From contig NZ_FONV01000014.1 of NCBI RefSeq assembly GCF_900113015.1, positions 124,001 through 188,000 on the forward strand: a stretch of DNA of 64,000 nucleotides, given 5' to 3'. Both the position numbers and the translations under genes were made by a program. The DNA comes from Actinoplanes philippinensis. Its GTDB lineage: Bacteria > Actinomycetota > Actinomycetes > Mycobacteriales > Micromonosporaceae. Under the pieces are notes generated by a model. It did no database searches. It worked only from the letters and a program-made list of their open reading frames with translations, and was not told the origin of the DNA. Positions 42,055-49,122 of this stretch are shown here, in pieces (position 1 is the first letter of the stretch; every line of letters starts with the position of its first letter).

Positions 42055-42509
42055 TGGGTCAAGACGGTGCCGGCATCAACCTGGAGACGTCGCTCGGCTA
42101 CCTGCTGAAAGAGGCGTCGAGCGTCCTGCGCACAGCCATGGAGGAGGTGCTGCGCCCGCTCGGGATGACCGTGACGCACTACTCCTGCCTCGAGTTGCTG
42201 GCGCAGCGGCCCGGCCTGTCCAACTCCGAGCTGGCCCGGGGTGCGTTCGTCACCCGGCAGTCGATGAACGTGCTGCTCCAGGCCTTGGAGCGGGACGGCT
42301 ACGTGACCAGGCCCGCGCAGGCGCCGGTCGGCAAGGTCCTGCCCACGCGGCTCACACCCAAAGGGCGGCGAAACCTGGAGAAGGCGACCGCGGCGGTACG
42401 GTCGGTCGAGCTCCGCATGCTGGCCGGCCTGACCGATTCCGAGCAGGCGGAGGCGCTCCGGATCCTGAAGGCGATGATCCACGGGCTGACGCGAATCGAT
42501 CAGTGCTGA
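42054..42509 (+). CDS. MarR-family regulator
   Basis: A 151-residue winged-helix regulator. The DNA-binding part reads THYSCLELLAQRPGLSNSELARGAFVTRQSMNVLLQALERDGYV, then the wing with KVLPTRLTPKGRRNL. The start is ATG at 42054, inside the second operator, so the transcript may be leaderless or nearly so. Autoregulation and control of the divergent VOC gene are inferred from the two matching palindromes. The ligand is unknown. Confidence 0.9.
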   Translation: MGQDGAGINLETSLGYLLKEASSVLRTAMEEVLRPLGMTVTHYSCLELLAQRPGLSNSELARGAFVTRQSMNVLLQALERDGYVTRPAQAPVGKVLPTRLTPKGRRNLEKATAAVRSVELRMLAGLTDSEQAEALRILKAMIHGLTRIDQC

Positions 42510-42552
42510 TACTTTCCGGTGGCTGTAACACTCACGGGGAAGGAGCGCAGTG

Positions 42553-42813
42553 ATGCGCCAGAAGAGCAAGATCGCATTGGCCGTCGCGGCGATGGGCGCC
42601 GGCCTGCTGTCGCCGATCGCCGCGCAGCCGGCACAGGCCGCGCCGGCCGCCGGCTGGACCGAGGTCGCGCAGTACGGCTACTACGACGACTGCGAGGTGG
42701 CGGGCCTCCGCGGTCAGAACAAGCGCTGGTGGGTCACCTACCGCTGCATGGTCTCGCTGCCCAGCAAGCCAGGTAAGCCGGGGGTCTACCACCTCGAGGT
42801 CAAGTACAACTGA
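42553..42813 (+). CDS. Small secreted protein
   Basis: An 86-residue exported protein. The signal peptide MRQKSKIALAVAAMGAGLLS ends near AAQPAQAAPA, leaving about 55 residues that are Tyr/Trp-rich with two cysteines (DDCEV, YRCMV), probably a disulfide-bonded mini-domain. The start is ATG at 42553 with AAGGAG 7 nt upstream; a GTG directly precedes it. No family recognised. It lies 43 bp after marR in the same orientation. Confidence 0.7.
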   Translation: MRQKSKIALAVAAMGAGLLSPIAAQPAQAAPAAGWTEVAQYGYYDDCEVAGLRGQNKRWWVTYRCMVSLPSKPGKPGVYHLEVKYN

Positions 42814-42819
42814 GGTGGC

Positions 42820-44529
42820 TCAGCCGACCCTGATCGGCGGTTCGATGCGGTGTACGGTGAGCGGCGTCCGTGGGCGCAGCCACGGTGCATGCGGCTCGCC
42901 GTCGGGGTCGGCCTCCCACTCCTTGCAGATCCGCTGGACGCCGAGCGGGTGGATGGTGAGCGTGCCGTCCGCGTCGATGTGCAGCCGCAGGAAACTCTTG
43001 GCGTGTTCGATGCCCTGACCGGCGTAAAGCTCGTTCAGGTTGACGTCGAAGCGGGCCGCGATCAGCAGGTAGAGCGCGACGAGCTGGGTGGAGACGATCG
43101 CGATCAAGGGTCCGTAGGCGACCGCCGCCACGGCCAGCGGCCCGGGCCACTGCCAGTTGCGGAACGGGAACTGCTCCCACACCCACGTGCCGGCGATGAC
43201 CAGCCCGATCTGGCTCAGGCCGTGCGCCACACCGAGCACCCAATGGCGTACGTGCCCGTCCGGCTTGGCGAAGAGCACGGTGCCCGCCATGATCACTACC
43301 AGCATCAGGACCAGCGGGATGCTGAACAGCCGCTGGATGTTGCCGCCCTGGCTGATCGCGCCGGCCATGGCCAGCATGGTCAGCGTGTGGATGATGCCGA
43401 GCATGGTGGCGAACCCGGCGTTGCGATGCGGCACCCGGTGGAAGACACCCCAGCCCAGCCGCCACGACGCCGTGGTGTCGGGGAAGGTCGCCTTCCGCTC
43501 GTACCGCCGGCTGCGGCTGCGGCTGCGCGCGAGGGTCTCCTTCGGCGGCACCATCAGATGGTCCGGCAGGTTCTGCGTGCCGAGCGTGTACGCCCCACCG
43601 CCACCACAGGTGATCAATTCCCGGTCCTCGCCGGAATAGCGCGCATAGTGGTGCAGGTCGCCGGAGACGAGCACCCGGACCTGGGCCTGCGTGGGGCCGA
43701 GGATGGTACGGATGAAGTAGTCGACAGCGTCGTACGCGTCCGGATCCTGTCGCGCCTTGACCCACGTCGGCGAGGGTGTCATCAGGATCACCCGGTCCTC
43801 CGGCCCGACATGCTCGGCGGCCCGCTCGAAGTAGAGCAGCTGCGGGTCGTCGATGTAGGCCCCGAACTGCTCGTCCACCGCGAAGAGCCACCAGTTCGCC
43901 GGCAGTTTGACAGCGAAGTACGACCGCCGCTGCTCGGTGCGCCACCCGCCGATGTGCCCGTCCTTGCGCCGGGCGAAGAGCCGCAGGAAGGCGGTCAGCC
44001 CGTCGTACCAGTCGTGGTTGCCGGGCAGCGCGAACAGCGTGGGCCGGGGTGCGCCGGCCGGCGCCTCGGGCAGCGCGGCCCGGTACGGGCCCTTCATCCG
44101 GTTCTCGTAGCCGTCCCCGCTGGCCAGCGGATACACCTGGTCGCCGCCCATCAGCAGCAGCCGTCCGCGGGGCAGCCGCTCCCCGTCTACCGCCAACTCC
44201 TCCTGCGCCAGCAGATAGGCCATCGAGTAGGTGGCGTCGAACCCGTCCCCGAGATCGGCGATGTAGTCCAGCCACAGCTCGCCGGTGGCGGTCGCCGAAT
44301 GGTCGAAGACGTCCCCGTCGAGGGCGTTCTGCAGCTCCCGCTTGTCGAGGTAGGCCCCGAACAGGATGTGCAACAGCGTCCGCAGCCCGGTGCTGAGCAG
44401 AAGCAGCGGCGCCAGCCAGCCGATCGGACCTTTCCGGGTGAACCCGAGCTCCTGCGGATCGAGGCTTCGTGGCCGATTCGGCACACTGGGTTCGGACTCG
44501 TCGAGACGCTGTCGGGGAGCGATGGTCAC
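42820..44529 (-). CDS. Membrane-associated metallophosphoesterase
   Basis: A 569-residue protein. The N-terminal half is a calcineurin-like phosphoesterase with MGGDQVYP, LPGNHDWYDG and SGDLHHYARY as metal ligands. The C-terminal half has about five hydrophobic segments (LTMLAMAGAISQG, IPLVLMLVVIMAGTVLF, PLAVAAVAYGPLIAIVSTQLVAL). The substrate is unknown. I chose GTG at 44529 (TIAPRQRLDESEP) because GGAGG lies 8 nt upstream. An ATG at 44574 would run across the tRNA promoter region. Confidence 0.88.
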   Translation of the reverse strand: MTIAPRQRLDESEPSVPNRPRSLDPQELGFTRKGPIGWLAPLLLLSTGLRTLLHILFGAYLDKRELQNALDGDVFDHSATATGELWLDYIADLGDGFDATYSMAYLLAQEELAVDGERLPRGRLLLMGGDQVYPLASGDGYENRMKGPYRAALPEAPAGAPRPTLFALPGNHDWYDGLTAFLRLFARRKDGHIGGWRTEQRRSYFAVKLPANWWLFAVDEQFGAYIDDPQLLYFERAAEHVGPEDRVILMTPSPTWVKARQDPDAYDAVDYFIRTILGPTQAQVRVLVSGDLHHYARYSGEDRELITCGGGGAYTLGTQNLPDHLMVPPKETLARSRSRSRRYERKATFPDTTASWRLGWGVFHRVPHRNAGFATMLGIIHTLTMLAMAGAISQGGNIQRLFSIPLVLMLVVIMAGTVLFAKPDGHVRHWVLGVAHGLSQIGLVIAGTWVWEQFPFRNWQWPGPLAVAAVAYGPLIAIVSTQLVALYLLIAARFDVNLNELYAGQGIEHAKSFLRLHIDADGTLTIHPLGVQRICKEWEADPDGEPHAPWLRPRTPLTVHRIEPPIRVG

Positions 44530-44586
44530 CGAACGATCCTCCCCGGTGAGGGCGTGTCCGTCTATGCAGTACACTGGCTAATCGTT

Positions 44587-44660
44587 GCCGCCTTAGCTCA
44601 GTCGGCTAGAGCGACGCACTCGTAATGCGTAGGTCGTCGGTTCGATTCCGACAGGCGGCT
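44587..44660 (+). tRNA. tRNA-Thr (anticodon CGT)
   Basis: A 74-nt cloverleaf without encoded CCA. The acceptor stem is GCCGCCT with AGGCGGC. TAGCTCAGTCGGCTAGAGC forms the D arm, ACGCACTCGTAATGCGT the anticodon arm with CGT, and GTCGGTTCGATTCCGAC the T arm. TACACT 12 nt upstream is a likely -10 box. Its 3' half serves as the attachment site of the neighbouring element. Confidence 0.95.
44624..44655 (+). repeat. Attachment site, left copy (inside the tRNA)
   Basis: A 32-nt core identical to 46996-47027, covering the tRNA-Thr anticodon stem 3' side, variable and T arms. Confidence 0.9.
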
Positions 44661-44668
44661 CAGAGGGA

Positions 44669-44700
44669 AAGCCCAGGTCATTGACCTGGGCTTCTTCTTT
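44669..44700 (+). terminator. Terminator after tRNA-Thr
   Basis: An 11-bp stem (44669-44679 with 44683-44693), 3-nt loop, followed by CTTCTTTT. It overlaps the last codons of the integrase remnant on the other strand. Confidence 0.88.
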
Positions 44701-45550
44701 TGAACAGCTCGACGACGGTGTCCGGAGCGCCAGTCCGCATATAGTCCGCACCCTGCCGAGCCGCCTGGTCGAGGCGGTCCGCCACCTGGTCGAGGTCGTC
44801 CTCGAACAGGTCCGCGTACACGTCCAGGGTCATCGCCGCCGACGCGTGGCCGAGCATCCGCTGAACCGCCTTCACGTTCCCGCCGGCCGCGACCGCGAGT
44901 GACGCCGCGGTGTGCCGCAGGTCGTGCGGAGTCAGCCCGGTCAGGCCCACCGACTCGGCCGCCGGGGTGCAGAACCGGGGCCGGAAGTTCGTGTTGCGTA
45001 GTGGGCCGCGGTTCGGGGCGGTGAACACGAGCGCGTCCTTCGGCCTGCCGGCCACGTGGGCGGCCAGTTCGTCGACCAGAAAGCGGGGGATCGGCACCGA
45101 CCGCCGGTGGTGACTCTTCGGAGTGCCCTCGATCAGTTGCCCCCGGACCTCGCTGAACGCCACCGCCACGTTGACCCGCCGCCGCAGCAGATCCAGCCGA
45201 CCCACCCGCAGCGCTGACATCTCACCCCACCGCAGGCCGGTGTACGCCAGGAAGCGCACCAGCAGCCCGTACGGCTCGCAGGCGTCCGCGAGCGCCGCGA
45301 CCTGGGCGTGGTCGAGGAACACCGGTTCCTCTCGCAGCACCCGCGGCAGCCGCACACCGTCAGCGGGATTCCGGAAGATTCGGCCGTCCCGGACGGCATG
45401 GCCCAGGATCATCAAGGCGCCGCGCAAGCGCGGCGCTGGCCGGACGCGCTCGGCCTGCTGGCGGGCTCCGCCCGGCATCGGCCGGCGCACCGGCCGATTC
45501 GTGCTCCGGTGCATGACTGGGAGGTCATGCCGCGGGCGTGCTGCGATCAT
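44678..45550 (-). pseudogene. N-terminally truncated tyrosine recombinase (phage-type integrase)
   Basis: A 290-codon reading whose last ~245 residues are an integrase catalytic domain. The Arg box is TGLRWGEMSALR, HDLRHTAASL follows, then LGHASAAMTLDVYADLF with the nucleophilic Tyr. The first ~42 residues (Arg/Pro-rich) do not look like integrase. The usual arm-binding and most of the core-binding domain (~150 residues) are missing, so the 5' part of the gene was deleted. The catalytic residues remain intact. The gene ends 18 bp from the tRNA, as usual for tRNA-integrating elements. Confidence 0.82.
44732..44750 (+). repeat. Two AGTCCGCA iterons, left end
   Basis: AGTCCGCA at 44732-44739 and 44743-44750, start-to-start 11 bp, same orientation as the right-end copies. 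Likely arm-type integrase sites. Confidence 0.65.
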
Positions 45551-45563
45551 CGATTATGTCGTC

Positions 45564-45974
45564 ATGAGCCATGAGCACCGCACCTTTCATAACCCGCCGT
45601 CCGCAAGGCCGGACGAGGTACGGATGGCCCTGGACCGCGAGGACATCTCCGGTGCCCTGGACGCCATGGTCGGATGCGCGCTGTACGGCGACGGCGACTG
45701 GAGAGAGGCACAGGATCTCTACCTGGCCCTGCTCGATCATGATGACCACCAGGTCCAGGCACTCGCCGCTACCTGCCTGGGGCACGTGGCGAGGGTTTAC
45801 GGCCAGCTTGACGAGGGTCGCGTAGTCGCGGCGCTTCGCCAGGCACGTGCCCGGCCCCACGTCCGGGCGACCGCTGGCAACGCGCTGGAGGATATCGAGG
45901 TTTTCTTGCACCCTCGGCGTGCACGGAGGCGGGGACGGCTGTGGCGACTTGTTCGTCCATGGACCTGGTTCTGA
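45564..45974 (+). CDS. Small helical-repeat protein on the element
   Basis: A 136-residue soluble protein. The centre (GALDAMVGCALYGDGDWREA, then LYLALLDHDDHQVQALAATC and LGHVARVYGQLDEGRVVAALR) looks like paired HEAT-type helices. Similar short proteins are common as lone accessory genes and may be immunity- or regulator-like, but no function is established to my knowledge. The tail is Arg-rich. The start is ATG at 45564. It is divergent from the integrase remnant and is cargo of the element. Confidence 0.6.
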   Translation: MSHEHRTFHNPPSARPDEVRMALDREDISGALDAMVGCALYGDGDWREAQDLYLALLDHDDHQVQALAATCLGHVARVYGQLDEGRVVAALRQARARPHVRATAGNALEDIEVFLHPRRARRRGRLWRLVRPWTWF

Positions 45975-46110
45975 CGCTATCGCTGGACGCGGTAGAGGCA
46001 AGTTGAAGATGAGCGTGTGGTCGCGCTGAAGTTGCTGCCGCGCCGCTTCGCGGCTTGCCCTCGAAAGGTGGTGTCGGTGGGATGGCTGGAGCTGTCGGCG
46101 GCTGTGACCG

Positions 46111-46668
46111 TCAGCGGCGTACGAGGGACCGAGTGTCGAGTTCGAACCGGAACGGGTGCTCGGAGATCAGGCTTGCGCCGGTCTTCACGACGGCATCCTC
46201 AACGTAGTGGTGGCCGTCGAGGCGGTTGAGTCGCAGTGTCAGCGAGTCCGGCGCCTCGTGCTCGACAAGGAGGTACCACCCGATGCTGGCGGCGGCGTAG
46301 AGCTGCATTTTGAGCACGCGGTCCATGGCGGCGTTGCTCGGCGAAACGATCTCACCGATCAGGACCACCCGAGCGGCGTCCGCGGTGACGGCTTCCTCGT
46401 CTTGGTCCACCACGGCCAGGTCGGGAATGACGATGCGGCCGGTGTGCAGCCGGATGTTGATCGCCTCGTAGACGAAGAGCCCAGCGGGCTCGGCTCCTTC
46501 GTCCAGCGCGTTCGCCAGGCGGCGGGAGAGACGCTGATGGCTCATGCTCGGCGCGGGGCTCGCCACCAGGCTCCCGTCGATGAGCTCGATCCGGTCCGTC
46601 GTCTCGCCGAGCGCAAAATACTCGTCCTCAGTCCATGGACCGACGTGGTCAACTACTCCCACGCTCAT
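46111..46668 (-). CDS. Uma2-family (PD-(D/E)XK-like) putative nuclease
   Basis: A 185-residue protein of the Uma2 family, which has a restriction-endonuclease fold. WTEDEYFALGETTDRIELIDG, then IVIPDLAVVDQ and VLIGEIVSPSN supply the Asp and Glu of the core (P-D, then E in GEIVS), and the usual Lys of the motif is replaced (E-I-V). The activity of the family is poorly characterised. The start is ATG at 46668. It lies inside the integrated element. Confidence 0.85.
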   Translation of the reverse strand: MSVGVVDHVGPWTEDEYFALGETTDRIELIDGSLVASPAPSMSHQRLSRRLANALDEGAEPAGLFVYEAINIRLHTGRIVIPDLAVVDQDEEAVTADAARVVLIGEIVSPSNAAMDRVLKMQLYAAASIGWYLLVEHEAPDSLTLRLNRLDGHHYVEDAVVKTGASLISEHPFRFELDTRSLVRR

Positions 46669-46874
46669 CGACTACGTCACCTCCAGCAGCGGCTCATAAG
46701 AAGATGCTTCCGTCCACGGTACGGCACCTCAGGCAGCGCGGTGTTCCTGTGAAGCAGCACGGTGGCGTGAGTGGGAAGGCGGCCCGCCCTTGGCCGAGGT
46801 GGCGGCCATGCCACTCGACGGCCGCGCTGACGCTGGTCGGGAGCGGGCCGAACATCCTTACCTCAAGATCCAGT
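46669..46874. other. Right-end non-coding part of the element
   Basis: No gene can be supported between the Uma2 start and the right-end iterons. Open frames lack codon bias. Confidence 0.45.
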
Positions 46875-46904
46875 AGTCCGCATCCAGTCCGCACGAAGTC
46901 CGCA
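46875..46904 (+). repeat. Three AGTCCGCA iterons, right end
   Basis: AGTCCGCA begins at 46875, 46886 and 46897, exactly 11 bp apart, so the sites lie on one face of the helix. The same octamer with the same spacing is found at the left end. Confidence 0.8.
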
Positions 46905-46910
46905 GAGACA

Positions 46911-46945
46911 GCGGAACGCTGTCAGATCTTGACAAGCGTTTCCGC
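46911..46945. repeat. Long imperfect hairpin inside the right end
   Basis: GCGGAACGCT-GTCA pairs with TGAC-AAGCGTTTCCGC with one bulged A, about 14 bp around GATCT. It lies between the iterons and the attachment site. Confidence 0.55.
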
Positions 46946-46995
46946 AGCTCAGCGGACATCCGCGCAGCTAGATCAACTCTCTGGTTTGGTCTCGC

Positions 46996-47027
46996 AATGC
47001 GTAGGTCGTCGGTTCGATTCCGACAGG
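46996..47027 (+). repeat. Attachment site, right copy
   Basis: A 32-nt copy of the tRNA-Thr 3' part. Only this half is present, so it is not a second tRNA gene; the anticodon side differs (CGC for CGT). Confidence 0.9.
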
Positions 47028-47039
47028 TGGCTCAACGAG

Positions 47040-47066
47040 AAACCCCAGGTCAGAGACCTGGGGTTT
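47040..47066. terminator. Terminator hairpin beyond the right attachment site
   Basis: A perfect 12-bp stem (47040-47051 with 47055-47066), 3-nt loop AGA. It ends the minus-strand LPVTG gene and probably was the original tRNA terminator before integration. Confidence 0.75.
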
Positions 47067-47084
47067 CTGCTTAAGCGGGTTGGG

Positions 47085-47822
47085 TCACGCCTCGAAACGC
47101 GACCGCCGGCGGCGTCCGATCACGTAACCGGCAGCGCCGAGCGCCAGGAGCGCCCCGCCGACGCCGGCCACGGTCCCGGCGGCCGCACCGGTCACCGGCA
47201 GCCCGCCACCCTCGCCACCGTCGTCCTCGCCGGCGCCCGCACCGGCCGAGGCGGTGACGCTGGGCGAAGCGGTCACCGTGGCGCTGGGCGTCGTGCCGGG
47301 CGTGACACTCGGCTTGACGCTCGGCGACGGCGACGGCTGCGCGGCACAGTCGAGCGCCCGCGCCGCGTACACGCCCTTGTTCAGGTAGGCGAGCAGCGCC
47401 TCGTAGGAGCCGTCGTCGAGCGTCTTGTTCGCGGCAGCCTTCACGTTGGTGCCGCCGTTTGTCATCGTCCAGCCCACCGAGATCCGCAGGGCGTGCATCC
47501 AGGACGTCAGCACGCGATCCTTGAGGAAGGCCCGCAGGTCCTCCTCGGTGCCGCCCAGCTTCTTCTCGATCTCCTCGGGGAGAACGATGAACGACTCGGC
47601 CTTCGCCTCCTCCAGGAGCCGGTAGGCCAGGACCCGCACCTCACCGGCGTTGGCCGTGTCCAGATCGATGGTGATCAGCTCACGGAAGTCCTGGAAAACC
47701 TTGGGCTGAACCGGCTGGCAGGCCTCGTTGAGCACGGGCGTTTCGGCGCCGGCGGCGGCGGGCGCCGCCGGAATGAGAAGAGCCAGCGCCATCAGAGCGC
47801 CGGCCGAGATCTTCTTGATCAT
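47085..47822 (-). CDS. ALF-like LPVTG cell-wall-anchored protein
   Basis: A 245-residue surface protein. The signal peptide MIKKISAGALMALALLIPAA is followed by a helical domain (about 30-155) with SVGWTMTNGGTNVKAAANKT and DDGSYEALLAYLNKG, which fits the ALF repeat pattern seen in the large gene at 49122. A Ser/Pro/Thr stalk and a sortase signal (LPVTG, hydrophobic helix, RRRRSRFEA) end it. The start is ATG at 47822; an in-frame ATG nine codons upstream precedes the signal peptide. It probably acts with the neighbouring exported ALF protein. Confidence 0.82.
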   Translation of the reverse strand: MIKKISAGALMALALLIPAAPAAAGAETPVLNEACQPVQPKVFQDFRELITIDLDTANAGEVRVLAYRLLEEAKAESFIVLPEEIEKKLGGTEEDLRAFLKDRVLTSWMHALRISVGWTMTNGGTNVKAAANKTLDDGSYEALLAYLNKGVYAARALDCAAQPSPSPSVKPSVTPGTTPSATVTASPSVTASAGAGAGEDDGGEGGGLPVTGAAAGTVAGVGGALLALGAAGYVIGRRRRSRFEA

Positions 47823-48090
47823 GCAGGTGTTCCTCCCCGTTGGAGCCAAAGCCCGCAGATACTACCGTCGATGCCCGACGTCGACGCCCGGGCCCGTCCA
47901 AAACCGGAGATCAAGACCGGATCCGGGGTACGCCGGCAGCCGGCCCCGTGGCTGTCCGACACCGATCGGCTCCCCGCGCAACCCGCGTCAATGACCCGAC
48001 CAGGGCCGTGGACGATGACGTTTTTCGATATCATGTGGACTCGTCACGCTCGTCGAAGGTCGATGAACATCATCCGAACGGGGTAGTCAA

Positions 48091-48606
48091 TTGCGGAAGT
48101 CTCCCATTGTGCTGGCGGCTGGTGCGGCCGCTGCCGTCGTGTTGAGCGGGTCGATGGCGGCGCTGGCCGAGGCCGCCGCGGACGAGTCGCCGACGTCGCT
48201 GGTCGAGGACTACAGCTACCCGGGCGCCGCCCAGGTCGAGGCCGATCGCGGCATCAAGCTGATCAAGGGTGACGGTCACATCATGCTGGCCGACTGCGGT
48301 GCCGACCCGAACCTGCCGCCCGAGGATCTGATCCTGGTCCAGACCACGAAACCGGGCAGTCCCGCGCAGACGAACCACTGCTTCAAGGCCACCGGCACGT
48401 CCGGCGTCCTGACCATGGAGGTCGGCGACGTGTTCTTCATCCGCGGCGAGAGTGACCGCACCCTGGCTGCCAAGGTGCAGGTCCAGGACACCACCCCGGT
48501 CGTCGAGACCGAGAAGGTGGAGCCCGAGGAGTGGCAGCCCGTCGGTGTGGGCCAGGGCCGTGGCGCGGCCACGCTGCTCGAGCTGCGGTACCCCTTCACG
48601 AGCTAG
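48091..48606 (+). CDS. Secreted protein of unknown function
   Basis: A 171-residue exported protein. The start is TTG at 48091 (signal MRKSPIVLAAGAAAAVVLSG, cleavage near ALAEAAA). The mature part has two cysteines (LADCGAD, NHCFKAT) and a beta-rich centre (GVLTMEVGDVFFIRG). No family recognised. A bidirectional terminator separates it from the lipoprotein gene. It faces the ALF genes on the other strand. Confidence 0.75.
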   Translation: MRKSPIVLAAGAAAAVVLSGSMAALAEAAADESPTSLVEDYSYPGAAQVEADRGIKLIKGDGHIMLADCGADPNLPPEDLILVQTTKPGSPAQTNHCFKATGTSGVLTMEVGDVFFIRGESDRTLAAKVQVQDTTPVVETEKVEPEEWQPVGVGQGRGAATLLELRYPFTS

Positions 48607-48614
48607 GGACTCCA

Positions 48615-48654
48615 CGAAACGGCCCGGCCGGCGAACGCCGACCGGGCCGTTTCG
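48615..48654. terminator. Bidirectional terminator
   Basis: A perfect outer 13-bp stem (48615-48627 with 48642-48654) and an inner CGGCG/CGCCG stem, between converging genes. Both strands end in TTTCG. Confidence 0.85.
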
Positions 48655-48660
48655 TGTGTG

Positions 48661-49122
48661 TCAGGAGGCGAACGGGCAGCCGACCGCGAGCTGGACGACG
48701 GTGAGCCGTCCGGACTCCCAGGCCGCGGTGTCCTCGTCCGAGAACTTCCACGCCTCGGCCATCACCCGGCTGGGCGCCGTCCGGTACGCCTGGATGTCGC
48801 ACTGCGTACCGTCGGAGGCCTGCCCGCTGCCCGTCGCCGCCAGCTGACGGAGGGGGTCGGCCGCCTTGTCGGAGGCCGGCCGCATCACCAGATCGGGTCC
48901 GGCCACCGCCGCCCCGACGTCGGCGGGCGGTGGGACGAGGAACACACCGGTGGTGGCCTCGTCGTGGACGACGGCGGTCGCGTGCCGGCCGGCAACGGTG
49001 AGATCCGCGAGGTAGTCGTCCTCCACGCCGGAGCCGGTGCACGCGGAGAGCCCCAGCACGACGCCGAGCGCCACCCCCGCGAGGAGGGCGGCGCGCCGGC
49101 GTCGGCTGACGGCGTGGGGCAT
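48661..49122 (-). CDS. Lipoprotein coupled to the ALF-repeat protein (candidate immunity protein)
   Basis: A 153-residue predicted lipoprotein. MPHAVSRRRRAALLAGVALG is followed by the lipobox LSAC, and two further cysteines occur (GTQCDIQ, VGCPFAS). Its ATG at 49122 overlaps the stop of the 1193-residue gene (TGATG), so the two are translated together. Its location outside the membrane would suit protection from a cell-wall-active partner. The domain itself is not one I recognise, so immunity is an inference from context only. Confidence 0.72.
   Translation of the reverse strand: MPHAVSRRRRAALLAGVALGVVLGLSACTGSGVEDDYLADLTVAGRHATAVVHDEATTGVFLVPPPADVGAAVAGPDLVMRPASDKAADPLRQLAATGSGQASDGTQCDIQAYRTAPSRVMAEAWKFSDEDTAAWESGRLTVVQLAVGCPFAS

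Larger units (their letters stand above)
44619..47034. mobile_element. Decayed miniature integrative element at tRNA-Thr
   Basis: The tRNA 3' part (44619-44662) is repeated at 46991-47034 with two mismatches. Between the repeats lie an N-terminally truncated tyrosine integrase reading away from the interior, phased AGTCCGCA iterons at both ends, a small plus-strand gene and a Uma2 gene. The element is only about 2.37 kb and has no excisionase, replication or transfer gene that I can see. Confidence 0.85.

Noticed and set aside
46017..46229. A short plus-strand frame inside the element
   Set aside because: No ribosome-binding site or codon bias; it overlaps the end of the Uma2 gene.
46991..47034. 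A second tRNA-Thr gene
   Set aside because: Only the 3' part is present, with no D arm or 5' acceptor strand; it is the attachment-site copy of the integrated element.
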